Below, piece after piece: positions 32,612 through 44,284 of a stretch of 64,000 nt of DNA. Origin of the DNA: Gigaspora rosea (Eukaryota; Glomeromycota; Glomeromycetes; Diversisporales; Gigasporaceae); NCBI GenBank assembly GCA_003550325.1, contig QKWP01000109.1, positions 297,080-361,079 on the forward strand, read 5' to 3'. Position numbers and translations under genes: made by a program. How positions within the stretch are numbered: the stretch's first letter is position 1; every line of letters starts with the position of its first letter. Under the pieces are notes generated by a model. That model did no database searches, was not told the origin of the DNA, and saw only the letters and a list, made by a program, of their open reading frames with translations.

Positions 32612-34910
32612 ATGGATTCTAATCAGTCCTCAGTTTCTATTGAATTTATTATTTTCAAATATGTACGATATCCAAAAAAATTTGGCGTTAACCTGCAGAA
32701 CCTGGTCACGCGTCGCAAAAAATGAAACCGCGCGCGCAGAGTGGGTTATTTACCATTATGGAAAGGCACATGCGCTTTTTCACGCCGTGAGACTGGGACC
32801 GACTTTCATCAACTTACCCGTTGCGCAGGCTATTATTACAAGGAGTGGAATTTTATCGAGATATTTCGTTCAAAAACTTCTTGTTCACTATGGAGGTTAT
32901 GATTTCAAATTAATTGAATTAAAAATCGTGCATAATGTTGGTCAAATTAGTTTTGATCGAATTAAAACATTAAAGGATAAGTCTCAAGAACCATGGGCGA
33001 GTAATTTAGAATTAGATGTCTTCGCGTATTTTCTAACAGTGGCGCAAAAACAATTTGATACCAACGAATTTTATTTAAAAGGAAATGATATGGAACTCTT
33101 TCATTTCCTTTCTGGTGGTCCACATTCAATAAGTGATGCACAAGGGATTTTACAAAAAAAATATTAATGCTATTAAAGATTTAATACTGCGTATGAAATT
33201 TATTCCATTCCCTCCAAGACCATCAAAATCACTTCGTGCGGCGCAAAATATTCCAGAAGAATACCCACCTAAAGATGGTTACGAAAATAATAGACAATTA
33301 AATGTAATCGCTCGCGCAATTTTGTATTTAAGAAATCTATATTATATAACTACTGTCACGGGGTAAACGTGACATTCCAAATATCGGATGATCATTAATC
33401 CGTATACTACGCCACATTTCATATGACAATTAATCGTGCATAATCGATCATGCACGCTCGGGGCTCGCCTTACGGCGAATTAATTCAAGAAATCTGAAAA
33501 GAAGAAATTAAGAATTAGTTAAAAATAGTTAAAGAACATAAAACATTACTAAACATAACCTTCGTTATTATAATCATGTAATACTCATCATTATAAGTCC
33601 CTTAGTTATAGTGATTCCTCCTCGATTCTTTCTTGATGAAAGATCGATTTATCCCTAAGCCTCTTTAGTTCACTAGTCTAGTAAAAGTTATAAAAGCTCT
33701 GTAATTCCCTCTTGTAAAAGATATCAATCCTACGGGATTCCGATATTCTTGACCTAATATATTAAATAAATTACCTTAGTTAATAATTTAAATAAATTAT
33801 TATCAAATCACCAAAGTCACGCCTCTGGCGAGTTGCCTTTGGTTGTCTTTTGCATCATAGAAATAAGGGACGTACGATTCTCCCCGTAACACTACTTAGC
33901 ATTTAACCTTATACGAAACATTAATCCTAACTTTAAAAATTTTGTCGACCTATTTACATGATATTCATAACCGGGCACAGATTTCTTAAATGCCGCAATT
34001 TTACTTTGTAAAATTTTGGAAAGAAATTGGCTATCATCAAATCTGCGATGATGTCTATAACCTAGTAATTCAGGGGTTTTTCTCCTATCCTTCTAATCCT
34101 TCTGCTGATTGAGTTCGACCAGAAGTAGAATCTATTATTAAGCGGATCAGCGATCTTGGTTTTCAACTGAGTTATGGAGTTATTGACAATATTTTGTATT
34201 TATTTGAAGATAGATTAGAGAATATTGATGAAACTTTAATGAAGTCATTTATACATATTAAATAAATCGGTGCTTAATAAGATAAAGCATAGCTCAATAA
34301 CCATGAAATGGCATTCTATTATAGCATTTGATTATTATTTACAAAAAAAAAAAAAAAAAAATTTGACAGTCGTATCTGGAATCAGGCAACTCTCATTACC
34401 ATCAAAATTTCATAATTGGGTTCTTGTGAAATTTGGGTAGATGCACAAATCACAATCTATTCTTTGACGATATATTAAAAGCACACATTAGTATAGATAT
34501 CCAACTACAGCAAATGGAATAAATCAACTTGATTTTCAAGCAATTTGTAATATTTTTAAAATTTATTGTAATGCACATTTAGATATGATCTCTCAATGTA
34601 CTAGTCAGGATATTCTGGCACCACTATTCAAATATTATTTGCCTGATTTATTTAATGTTAAAATATCCTTCGAAATGCCGATGAGAGTAGTTGAAGACAA
34701 ATGCGCACGTATTATTATTACAGTCATGTATTACTAAAACCAATCACTAGAAAAAGAAACATTAAAAGAATGGAATCAGCATTATACAATCTTTCAACAC
34801 ATAATAATTGCAGATTAACAAACATATTTCGCAATTATCTTAACGAATTTATTTATGAAACTCGACGAACTTCTAAATTTAAACAACTTAGGATCCTTTT
34901 TGACATATAA
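32612..34910 (+). pseudogene. F-box-like host gene, split by a solo LTR
   Basis: A start MDSNQSSVS at 32612 fits the family. The main frame then encodes an F-box-like helix set (PQFLLNLLFSNMYDIQKNLA, LTCRTWSRVAKNE) and a conserved body (ARAEWVIYHYGKAHALFHAV, ILSRYFVQKLL, GNDMELFHFLSGGPH) typical of an expanded Rhizophagus family. It is broken: the frame changes between the start and the F-box and again in a run of eight A near 33160, a 538-bp solo LTR lies at 33354-33891, and related protein sequence resumes beyond it with several stops (GFFSYPSNPSA, RISDLGFQLSYGVIDN near 34150, AHLDMISQCTSQDILAPLFK near 34580, and a C-terminal piece 34701-34910). F-box proteins act as adaptors of SCF ubiquitin ligases; this copy is very unlikely to work. 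Confidence 0.75.
33354..33891. mobile_element. Solo LTR (fossil), same family as 5410-9414
   Basis: Starts TGTCACGGGGTAAACGTGA and ends CCCCGTAACA, flanked by the 4-bp duplication CTAC (33350-33353 and 33892-33895). It shares the CACGCCTCTGGCGAG block near the right end with the LTRs at 5410 and 9013. No interior or second LTR is present. It lies inside the F-box-like pseudogene. Confidence 0.88.
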
Positions 34911-36344
34911 TTTCTCCAAGACAAGTTTAGTTAGTTATTCTTCGTTTCTTTCATAGTTTTCACAATTTTACATAGTCTGATTAATCAAATTACGTACGTG
35001 AGTAAATCACAACTCTCTTGCCATACCTAAACACGGAATTAGCAAGTTTGCCAAATAAACAAATAAGTTTTGGGGATATTTCCGTTTTAGGTAATGTACA
35101 ACTTTATATATAAAAAATTACCATATGAAATTGAACTAATATGTATAATGATATATAAAGAAAAAAATAAATAAATTATTGGCGATTCATAGGTGATTTC
35201 TGATTTCTTAAAACTATTCTAATATCTGGATATGAAATTATCATGTCTGTGTAGTTTTAAGTAATAAGAAATCACTGCAAATGATTTCATTTTTTTGATG
35301 ATCCGAAAATTTCACGAAATTATGCAACTGCATAATATATAGATATATAATTTCAATATATTATTCGTCTGTTATTTAATTTATTCTTAATAATTTAGAT
35401 TTTTCTCAAGCATTTCAACGAATCAAAGGCAAATCTTAAATATATTCAAATTAACTCTATAAGGATTAAGTTTTAACATGCACGGAGGGCACAATAGTAA
35501 AAGTGTGCTTGTGGAAGGCATTCCTGACCAAAATATGAGTATGCATTTGAAAACAAACATTTAGAGTAGTCACTCAATTCCCTGAAAGGTATTCCTCAAT
35601 AGGTTACTTACCTGACATTCCATAGGGTTAGAGTTAGCATTCAATTAGTTCAGTTATATATTTTTAGCCAATTTTCACACTGTGTGATGTCGAGTCAAGA
35701 AATAACTTTCAGGAATTTGTGCCATAACCTATTTAGTGTTTCATTATATATATTTATTGCTTCAAACCAACTTCGTTCCCGTGCCTCCTTAACGGGTGAT
35801 ATGTTTGTCTTATCAAAAAAACGCACATGTGTATGTACTTAAATACTTTCAGTGTCATTCAATGAAGCATAGATCGAGACAACATGCATCTATGTCGGTT
35901 TGAAACCAATACTCAACCAATGAAAGTGTGATGTCAAAAGAACCAATCATTCTGGTAAACACAGAATTTTTGCCGGATCACCATTTACATGATTTCCAGG
36001 CATTATAGGATCTCTTTTAGCATAGGCGGCCCTGCTCAAAAATCAATTGATTAATAATATATTTTGTGGTACCCATACTGAAAGAGATTACATATAACAA
36101 AGCTAGGAGTTTGCCTCGGATTTAAATTATGTCACTAAATATCTTTTTTGTAAACCTGTTACCTTGACTCAAGTACAGCATCATGATTAGTTTATAACAT
36201 AATGTTCCCAAATGTGTGTCTTAGTGAAGCAGTTAGAATCATCTAGACACTAAAAAAAGATATAAAAATACCTGCTTTCGTCTTTTTTTTTTATTTTTTT
36301 TTTAAAAAAAAAAATTAAAATAAAAAAAATACACAATTACAATC
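34911..36344. other. Intergenic, no gene recognised
   Basis: Contains AT-rich DNA with a few self-similar words. TATTTCC, TTTTTTGAT and AAGTAATAAGAAATCAC stretches around 35190-35290 form a weak inverted repeat (GGTGATTTCTGATTTCTTAA against TTAAGTAATAAGAAATCACT). No coding signal. Confidence 0.4.
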
Positions 36345-36605
36345 ATGAACCAACCTATGAATCAAACTTTAGGTGTTCAACGACAAAATAATAATCGCCA
36401 ATTACCAAGACCGCAAAATGCAGGTAGACAAGCTCCAAGACCTCAGAACACTCCAAATTTATTTACCGATACTTTGACTGCTGTTCAGCAATACAATGAC
36501 TTAGTTGAAGGTTCAAATCCATTCATTCGAACACAAGATGTGGAAACTTCACCACAAAGCACCCAACTCTCAAGGGATTTATTTTTTGGATTCTCTTTCA
36601 CATAA
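36345..36605 (+). CDS. Small unrecognised protein, Gln/Asn/Pro-rich
   Basis: An 86-codon frame starting ATGAACCAACC after an A-rich leader. Its base composition is less AT-rich than the surroundings. The product is rich in Gln, Asn, Pro and Arg in residues 1-42 (QLPRPQNAGRQAPRPQNTPN) and more mixed after that (NLFTDTLTAVQQYNDLVEG). There is no signal peptide, membrane span or known domain. It could be a real small protein, the first exon of a larger gene, or a fragment. The T-rich then A-rich stretch just upstream (36285-36340) resembles fungal promoter composition but proves nothing. Confidence 0.4.
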   Translation: MNQPMNQTLGVQRQNNNRQLPRPQNAGRQAPRPQNTPNLFTDTLTAVQQYNDLVEGSNPFIRTQDVETSPQSTQLSRDLFFGFSFT

Positions 36606-37578
36606 ATAAGGTTACACATAAATATATTTTTTTGAAGCTAATTTATATGATATAGTCTTATAACATTTCGCATTCTAAACACAAAATTAGTTATCTTAGA
36701 GTATTAAAAACATTCTAAATTCCAATTTTTATATAATAATTTTGTATGATGTTAACATAAAGAATATTGATTATATGTCTGATGCAATTTTGACTTTTTT
36801 TATTCATATTTTGGTTAAATTTTATAAAAACGACGTTTTTTTTTTTGATTAACTTTATATATAGTCAACCTACTGTATAATCACACGTTTTTTTACTTAA
36901 GAACTTTTTTTAAAAAATGTGCTTATAAAGAGTTTGTGCTTTTATGAGGGTATTTTTTATAACCAAAAATATGAGATAGAGAGGTTTTATTTGATGTGAT
37001 TATAGAGATGATTGTATGGAGGATTGACTTTATATGACAGAAATTTTTAGTGTCCTAAAGTTAATACACTTAAACACGTCAAATAAACATGCTATAATGT
37101 TCTAACTATTATTCCAATGTTTTAACCATGGAAAATGGAAATGTATATGCTCATTTATATGCCAGTAATTGACTATAAATTTGTCACATTTCGGCTTCGT
37201 TATATTATATTACTATATGTGATTTAAAGTATTACACAATACATCAAGTTATATGGGAAAGAAACTACAATAATTAATGTTGGAGTAACGAAATAAAGAA
37301 AACACGTGCAGTACATTCTGCTTTAAGCCTGCATTTACATAGATTTTAGTTACATAAAAAAAACAGCGTGTCACTTTGCGGTAGATCTGCACTGTCTAAT
37401 TGCGATTATTTGGCCAAATTTTAAATTGTTACAGTGCTATTCAAGGAAATCAGAAATCTAGAAAAATATGCAAATCTGTGATTGATTAGAAATAATTTTT
37501 AGTAAGTCATGTATTGTTATCAGGCAAACTCATATGATCATGAAATTATTTCTTGTTATTTTTTCATGTGTTACGATG
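36606..37578. other. Intergenic, with a remnant of an ATAATCAC-type element
   Basis: 36850-37030 carries TATATAGTCAACCTACTGTATAATCACA and TTATAGAGATGATTGTATGGA words that resemble the ends of the TA-flanked element at 5667-6605. No gene recognised. Confidence 0.4.
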
Positions 37579-37788
37579 CAATATCTAGTTATTGGATGCT
37601 TCCCATCCAATAACTGGAGTTATTTGGCATGTGGTAACAATAATATCGTGATCTGCAAGATCACGATATTATTGTTACACATGACAAATAACGGAAAGTA
37701 TCTGGGCCAGAATTTGACCGCCCAGTAATCTCCCGGTCAAATTCTGGCCCAGATACGATAGTTATTGGTGCGTGTAGCATCCAATAAC
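37579..37788. repeat. Hairpin cluster bounded by GTTATTGGATGC inverted repeats
   Basis: Begins GTTATTGGATGC and ends GCATCCAATAAC. Inside are two strong hairpins: ACAATAATATCGTGATC with GATCACGATATTATTGT (about 37637-37678), and GTATCTGGGCCAGAATTTGA with its complement (37698-37755). It directly abuts the target duplication of the next element. Confidence 0.75.
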
Positions 37789-37867
37789 GGTATTATCGAA
37801 TGCATCTATGCGCCCCCAAACCAGTTTGAAAACCGGTTTTTAGCCACTATGTACTTCCCACCCAAAA

Positions 37868-38010
37868 TGGAGGTCGGCTAAAGCGGAGTGAAATTTGGTT
37901 AGGGTTAGGGTTACCTTTTTGATGCAATTATTGTTAGAAGGTTATATAGGTATCAATAATGTAATTTATGCAGTGTGTAGATCATATATTGAATTAACTC
38001 CGCTTTAGTC
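37868..38010. mobile_element. Telomere-motif MITE, short copy
   Basis: Starts GGAGGTCGGCTAAAGCGGAG and ends in the complement of GGAGGTCGACTAAAGCGGAG. Contains GGTTAGGGTTAGGGTTACC just inside the left end. Confidence 0.65.
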
Positions 38011-38051
38011 GACCTCCCAAAAGGATTAACTCCGCTTTAGTCGACCTCCCA

Positions 38052-38695
38052 AAAGGGGGTCGTTTAAAGCAGGTGCAATCACGTGATATGGCGCCAATCA
38101 ACTTGTTTGTTTTGATCAACCCGGATCAGCCCGACAAAGAAACAAAGAAGAAAAAAAGTGAAAAAACGCAAAAATACAAGAAACGAGCGTCAAAACCTAC
38201 CTTGGGGCATTAACAAAAAATGTCGGGAAGGCAATTTTACTATAATACTATTCCTAACCCTAACCGCCGCTAACCCTTACCCTAACTTTAATTAAAAAGT
38301 CAAAATCATATAACTGCACCCTGCTTTACAGCTGATTTCAAAATTAGTGGGACAACGTGAAAAATTTTTGTTGATCCGCAGTAAATTTTCGGTAATTTCA
38401 TTTACCGAAAATTTTATAGTTTTTCGATAATATAATTTTGGCCGAAATTATTATCACGGTATTGATTGTTTTGATTTTCGGACTGATCCGGGATGTTTTG
38501 TAACAAAACATCCCGGATCAGTCCGAAAATCAAAACAATCAATACCGTGATAATAATTTCGGCCAAAATTATATTATCGAAAAACTATAAAATTTTCGGT
38601 AAATGAAATTACCGAAAATTTACTGCGGATCAACAAAAATTTTTCACGTTGTCCCACTAATTTTGAAATCAGCTGTAAACGACCCCCCAAAAGGG
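38052..38695. mobile_element. Telomere-motif MITE holding a nested palindrome
   Basis: Starts GGGGGTCGTTTAAAGCAGGT and ends in TAAACGACCCCCC. The interior carries ATCACGTGAT, ATGTCGGGAAGGCAATTTTA and CCTAACCCTAACCGCCGCTAACCCTTACC. A 347-bp TA-MITE (38329-38675) is inserted in the right end; without it the end would read GCTTTAAACGACCCCCC, the usual end of this family. Confidence 0.8.
38329..38675. mobile_element. Tc1/mariner-type MITE, apparently perfect 347-bp palindrome
   Basis: Flanked by TA on each side; the inferred empty site GCTTTAAACGACC matches the intact end of the host MITE. Ends are CAGCTGATTTCAAAATTAGT and its complement. Pairing outward from the centre at 38502, and comparing the arms, I found no mismatch between the two 173-bp arms. 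It belongs to the same family as 16445-16715. Confidence 0.92.
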
Positions 38696-39376
38696 AAATG
38701 ATCGTCATTGTTGTTATTTAACGTTAAAAACAACAAAACTAAGGTTAACTGTTAGGGTTAGGGTCAGGGTCAGGATAGCGTTAAGAGTTAGAAAGATATC
38801 TATACCAAAATTTTGCAAGGAATTTTTTTTGTTATAATGCAAAAGATAGTTTCATATGCGAAATTTCAAGATAAAGACGATTTTTTGAATAAACGAAATG
38901 TTTTTTTAATTTTAACGTTACACACTGATCGTTCGTGTAGCATCTACATATCTGATACTGATTGGCTAGGGAACCGGTTTTCAAACTGGTTTGGGGGCAC
39001 ATAGATGCACGCGGTATTATCTATCAAATTACGGCGATCGGGCATCACGTGGACACGACTAAGAGTAAAATTAAAAAGAAAAGGTAACTTATTAATAAAT
39101 TAATATACTATTACATTTAAAAAAAAGTTTTTAATATACTTATTTAAATTACTTTATATTAGGATCGGGATCACTTGAATGAGTGATAGTACGAAAGATA
39201 AGTATAGCTTATTTGATTTCAATTTTTTTTTATGAATTTTATGTAATAGATAAATTTTAATTTATAGCAACAGAAGTTTAATTAAAAGTATATGACGTAA
39301 TATATACCGTCTATAAATATTTAACTGATCTATGATTGATTACAATTTTTTCTTTCTGGTTGATTAATAAAAAACA

Positions 39377-41098
39377 ATGGAAACGACGAAAAATAAATAT
39401 TACAAACCTACGAGCGCTGAAATCAATGAGATAATTAACAGTACAATTCCTGAGAACACCCAAAAAGCAACAACGAAGTGGGTAAAGATTTTAGAAAACT
39501 GGCGCCGTGACGTGGGATATGATTATGGAATCGAAACAGTTACGGATAAGGACCAGCTTGAACGTGAGATGACCGAATTTATCTTGGGGATTCGACAAGT
39601 CAACACTGATAAAGAATATGCACCATCTTCTCTCATTAACTGTATTAAGTTACTCAGCGTTTACATTTCAAAGCATCCGAGAGGTACTAAGTCTTTTAAT
39701 ATATCGAATAGAAAGGAATTCACTCATTTATGGGAGGCTTTAAACGGAAAAATGAAGAAACTTAAGAAAGAAAGGATAGTATCTCATCACCACGATCATC
39801 TTACTGATATGGAATTACAAACTATCTTTCAGCACTATATGGTTGCAAATAATACTCCTCAGGGCTTGCAATACCGCGTGTTTCTGTGGTGTTGCTTACT
39901 TTTCCAACCTCGTGGTGGCGAACATTACATTATGTTGATGGAGCAGTTCGAATTTACTTCTAATGGCGGAATTCATTTTAAGAAATATTCTCAAAAAAAT
40001 AACCAAGGCGGAGTGGATGGTAATTTGGATGCACTTATTGTACCCGTCCCACCTGATCCTGAAGAATTTCACGGTCCCGTCTATGATAAAAAGTTCTACT
40101 TTTCAAAGAGGCCGTTAAATTCTAAATGTCCATATCTGCATCTAAAAATCCATAACAAAATTAATAGTAAATATGTTGTTAATTAGAGATCTTTAACTTG
40201 TTATGTGATTTCACGGACATGAAGGTCTGTGAAATCATGTAAAATTGAAATCAAATGCATAAATTTAACTTTTTTAAACCACTTATCTTTATTTAGACTA
40301 TTCGAAGGATCCATGGTATCTCGATACAAGACTAGGAGCAAAGTCTTGTGGATCTTTCATGAGGACATTTGTACCGCAGTAGGAATCGATATAAAGGACC
40401 GTGACATTGTAAATCACTCAGGTCGATCAACTCCAATCACTTCCCTTTTTCAAAAAGGCGTTGCAATGGGTACCACTATGTCCATTACTGGACATAAAAG
40501 TGAGTCATCTTACAGAATTTATGCTCGTCCCTCTAACAAGCAAAAGGAGGATGCATTGTCTCTATTAATCAATAGTGTTGGTGCACTTCCTTCAAACCCG
40601 CAAGAATCAGAAGCTTCAATTAAGGTAATAAAATTTTAAAATTTAAATATTTTTATATTAAAATATTATTAATTTAAAAATTTTGAATTATTTATAGGAC
40701 GATGAGGTTATTACAGAGTCAAAACGAGTATGTATTGAAATTTATTTATATTATACACATATAAATGTTAACATTTTTTTAGCCAAAATTTCTTCATTCA
40801 TACCAGCGTCTACACTAAATCCTAACCTAACAAAACCATTTCGTCAACCATTACGCAAGACTACTAATGCAAATTTGACATTACACACTAATGCTTTGAA
40901 GCATAACCCGACAATTGGTGGGCGTCAAAAAATTTATAAAGTACCTCGGGCAGATAATTTGTATGAGTCTCAGGAAGATAATTCATATTAACCTCATGAA
41001 GATGATTTTTATGAGCCTCGGGAAGATAACAAGGATACTTCTAGTGTCTCTATAATTAAGAATTATTATATAACGGCAGAGCATGCTAACATAAATTA
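39377..41098 (+). pseudogene. Crypton-like tyrosine recombinase gene
   Basis: Exon 1 (39377-40166) encodes an N-terminal core-binding region (NTQKATTKWVKILENWRRDV) and the first catalytic Arg in FQPRGGEHY (about residue 178). A GT-AG intron follows (40167-40296). Exon 2 encodes DPWYLDTRLGAKS and then, in another frame, DIVNHSGRSTPITSLF (the HxxR box), and TGHKSESSYRIYARPSN with the second His and the nucleophilic Tyr. Further exons (40699-40728 and from about 40783) encode a low-complexity tail to about 41098. The layout fits Crypton/DUF3504 recombinases, which cut and rejoin DNA through a covalent Tyr link. The R, HxxR, H and Y set is complete. One frame change near 40355 and a stop at about 40989 suggest it is inactive, unless they are sequence errors. 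No element ends were identified. It could also be a host-adopted recombinase gene. Confidence 0.7.
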
Positions 41099-41250
41099 GA
41101 TGTATTTAGTCAATATATTTTATTAAAAATGTATTGCTGGGATAGTTAAATTTTAAGTATATTGATTAATTGCTTCATTCTGCAAAAAATATAGGCTTGT
41201 CATATTTTATCAATAAATAAAATTTTTAAATCCGGAATTTATATGATTTA

Positions 41251-41489
41251 CAGTTTTTTCATAATTCCTAATAAAAATTGATCGAATGATGTTCTGGCCA
41301 ATTCAATCAAGTTTGTGATTTTAGCATAATAGATTCCATAAAATTGATATATATGTGTACGTAATTTACATGAGATCAGGTAAATATTTTTAATATTAGC
41401 ACTTACCGAAATCACAAACTTAATCGAATCGGCCAGACCATCATTCAGTCAATTTTTATCAGGTGTTTCAGGAATTATGAAAGCAGCTG
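41251..41489. mobile_element. Tc1/mariner-type fold-back MITE
   Basis: Flanked by TA (41249-41250, 41490-41491). Arms: CAGTTTTTTCATAATTCCT against the complement of CAGCTGCTTTCATAATTCCT, continuing through AAAAATTGATCGAATGATGT and AAGTTTGTGATTT. The arms are imperfect and the centre is about 70 bp. It lies about 150 bp beyond the recombinase gene. Confidence 0.8.
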
Positions 41490-44284
41490 TAATAAATACT
41501 GTAGAATTTTGAAAATCGGGTGCCTACTTTATATGATTTACCAGTATAAAAATCCAGGAACCTAAATTATATGCTTCGACTGGCAAAGCCTCAGCTGTCC
41601 GATAAAATTATATGTCCGTCATTTTTGTAGCGCAAGAACTATTTTTGCCAAATAACCCAAATAGACTACCATTTTTTGCCGAATAACCAAAATAAGCTAT
41701 CGATTTCTGCTGAATAACAAAAATAAACTTTTTTCTGCAAAATAACCCGTGTTATTTCGCAGCCCGATCATAATAATCTGATGGATAAATATGTTTATTT
41801 AAATTAAAACTCAACCGATAACTCTCTACGAATCACGATCATAAATTGCCGGAAAACACCAATACTGTGCAAATTGCCGAATACAGTAATTTGGCAAATA
41901 ATTGGCTACACATGCCACTCTGCGGCACGTGTTCATTTGCCAAATTACCGTTATTCGACAATTTTTGCCCAGTATTGTATACAAATTTTTTCTAGATTTC
42001 TGATTTCCGTGAGATGCACGGAATTTGCTTGTCACAGTAATTTGAAAAGCACTGTAATTTCAAATCCAGTAAGGTGACCAATAATTTTGATAGGAATTAT
42101 AACTGATGGACAAAATTTCAAATTTCCGATTTTTAATAAATATTTGAGAAATATATAAATTTAATCTACTCTTATCTAACTTAGAACTCACTGAAGAGCT
42201 CTCTAGCACCTAAATTAATAGGTCGGGGCTTAAAGGTTAATTAGTTGAAATAGTTTCGCAGGCTAAAGTGCCAATGAAAAATAGCTGTGATCCTCTTTTT
42301 TTTTATAATAGAGTTGTGCTGATTGGCTAAAATTTAATCTCTTTTTGCAGTGTGAATATTCAGCAAAATTATAGAAGGGTTACTTCAATTAATCTTAACA
42401 TTTGGCACGATCTCTCGATCACTGGCCTGAGAATTCCTTGACATTTAAATTTTGATATAAAACAATTTTTAATTTGATGTAAACATTTACATTTGTAAAA
42501 AGAAAATACAGTATTTATGTAAAGGATTTTTTATATAGGCAATGTTTTCTTAGGAAGATTTCTTAAATGACTGACAACTTTCGTAATAGATCGCAGTACC
42601 AGGATGCTCTACTTGGTATCAACAATTATAAATCTGAGCAAAAAGAAGAAAATGGTTCGCTTTATTTAACAAATAATCAACACCTAACCAATATCATGAC
42701 ATTAAACAAAGTGGAAACTTACAATATATATCTGCATTAATCAAATGCTAACACTAACCCTATGTGATATCAGTGAAATTATTGTTGAAGTTAACTGCAT
42801 CGAAAAAAAATACGGTAGAACCACGTTTTAAAAACTCAGCATTATACTTCAAGAAGTTTAACAATCAAAAGGCTTTCCAGATATAACTTATGTGTAAATC
42901 ATCAAAGACGTTGAAATTATAAATTTTATTGGAATAAGAATATAATATGTCAAGTTCTACCTGATATAGTCCAGATGAGAATTAGTAAGGAGTTAAAGGT
43001 TCTGAAAGCTTTACAAAAGGAGGGACATAACAGTTTAAAAAAGGTAACGAAGTATCTTTATCTGAACTTTCTAAGATAGATTTTAGGACAGGTAAGAAGG
43101 ACTTGTCCCGGAATAAAAATGTAAATAGTTCGATAGTCTATTTTTATTATAATATAATTTTGTATTAGGTGTCAGTCAGTAAATTATCAATAAAGTACGC
43201 CTACATGGCGTCCTCTTCGGAGGTTTGTTAAAAAAAAAAATGTCAAGTTACGTTAACCATATTATCCATAAATCTATATCATGCCTACTATAGCCAATAA
43301 TATCTTATTGAGTAATGTCGTATAAAAAATATATTGTATATAATTGGTAATTTAGAATTATTTTGACTATATATATAAGACAACTTTAAATTCCAAATTT
43401 TGTAAGACTATATCATAGAAAGCATAATATTAAAAAAAATGTATTTGCGCATAACTATTTAAAAAATATATTTGCGCATAACCTTAGTTATGCGAAAGGA
43501 ACTCCAAATAATTGCATTGAAAATAAGCACTGTGTGATGGAAATCTTGCACCTTATATTCTAATGAATGAGTTTGTACCTTCAACTAGGTTAGTGTATTT
43601 TTTGAATGGCAGTGTAAGTGTTCTTGGTCTTAGAGCCTACCCACCAATATTTGTGTTCTTTGAAGCATTCCGCCAGTATTTGTGGACTTTGTTACTGACA
43701 ATATTATTATTTTGCTTTTGAATACCAAAATTTTGATTTGTAGATTGATTCATAATTATTATTTTTCTTTAAGAAAAAACTATTTAAAAAGAGTTGTTGA
43801 GTCGAATTATATATATATATTTTAGTACTTAATTGATACCTACATCAATATTCACAATTTGATCGTCCAATAGAATTTTCCGATTGAATTGTAACATCAG
43901 CGAAAAAATTTGCCTGACGATCATGTTTAACAAGATATTCATGTGAGCATGTTTAGCCATCAAGATTTTTTGGTGGTTGCGGATAAATTTGTCAATGAAA
44001 ACAAAATTATGCTTTGTTAGACGGGTAGAGGTTTTCAGGCTTCTTACTATTTTGCGGTCGCAAAAACTTTGAATTTGCATTTGGATGTTTAGATTGTTTA
44101 TTATGATTGCATATTATTAGTTTTAAAAGAAATAAATACTTATTTGTTCAGTATTATTTCTAAACTCCGTAACGTTATGTAATTATTGTCAGAAAGGGTA
44201 AATCTAATAACATACATTCTTTCTTGGTGCGTGTCTATACTTAATTAGGATTAGCAGCAGTGACCCGAATGAAGAATACAGTTG
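41490..44284. other. Intergenic, mostly unrecognised, with one hairpin element
   Basis: 41860-41977 is a 118-bp hairpin (see next entry). Elsewhere only short frames exist; the minus-strand frame at 43829-44080 matches no domain I recognise, and 42540-43210 shows scattered gene-like words without a frame. Confidence 0.4.
41860..41977. repeat. 118-bp fold-back repeat
   Basis: CAATACTGTGCAAATTGCC at the left is inverted as GGGCAAAAATTGTCG-type sequence ending CAGTATTG at the right. The inner GTAATTTGGCAAAT and ATTTGCCAAATTAC are exact complements. Centre near ACATGCCACTCTGCGGCACG. Confidence 0.7.

Larger units (their letters stand above)
37798..39012. mobile_element. MULE-type non-autonomous element, 1.2 kb
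   Basis: Flanked by the perfect 9-bp duplication GGTATTATC (37789-37797 and 39013-39021). Terminal inverted repeats of about 48 bp: TGCATCTATGCGCCCCCAAA at the left and the complement of TGCATCTATGTGCCCCCAAA at the right, continuing through CCAGTTTGAAAACCGGTT. A 9-bp duplication with long inverted ends suggests the Mutator superfamily. The interior consists largely of TTAGGG-bearing MITEs, one of which holds a further palindromic MITE. No transposase. Confidence 0.85.

Noticed and set aside
37534-37728. 64-codon frame with a hydrophobic start resembling a signal peptide
   Set aside because: It runs through the hairpins of the element at 37579-37788 and is explained by them.
37910-38310. True telomere or chromosome end
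   Set aside because: The TTAGGG-like tracts are short, imperfect and always inside the same inverted-repeat element.
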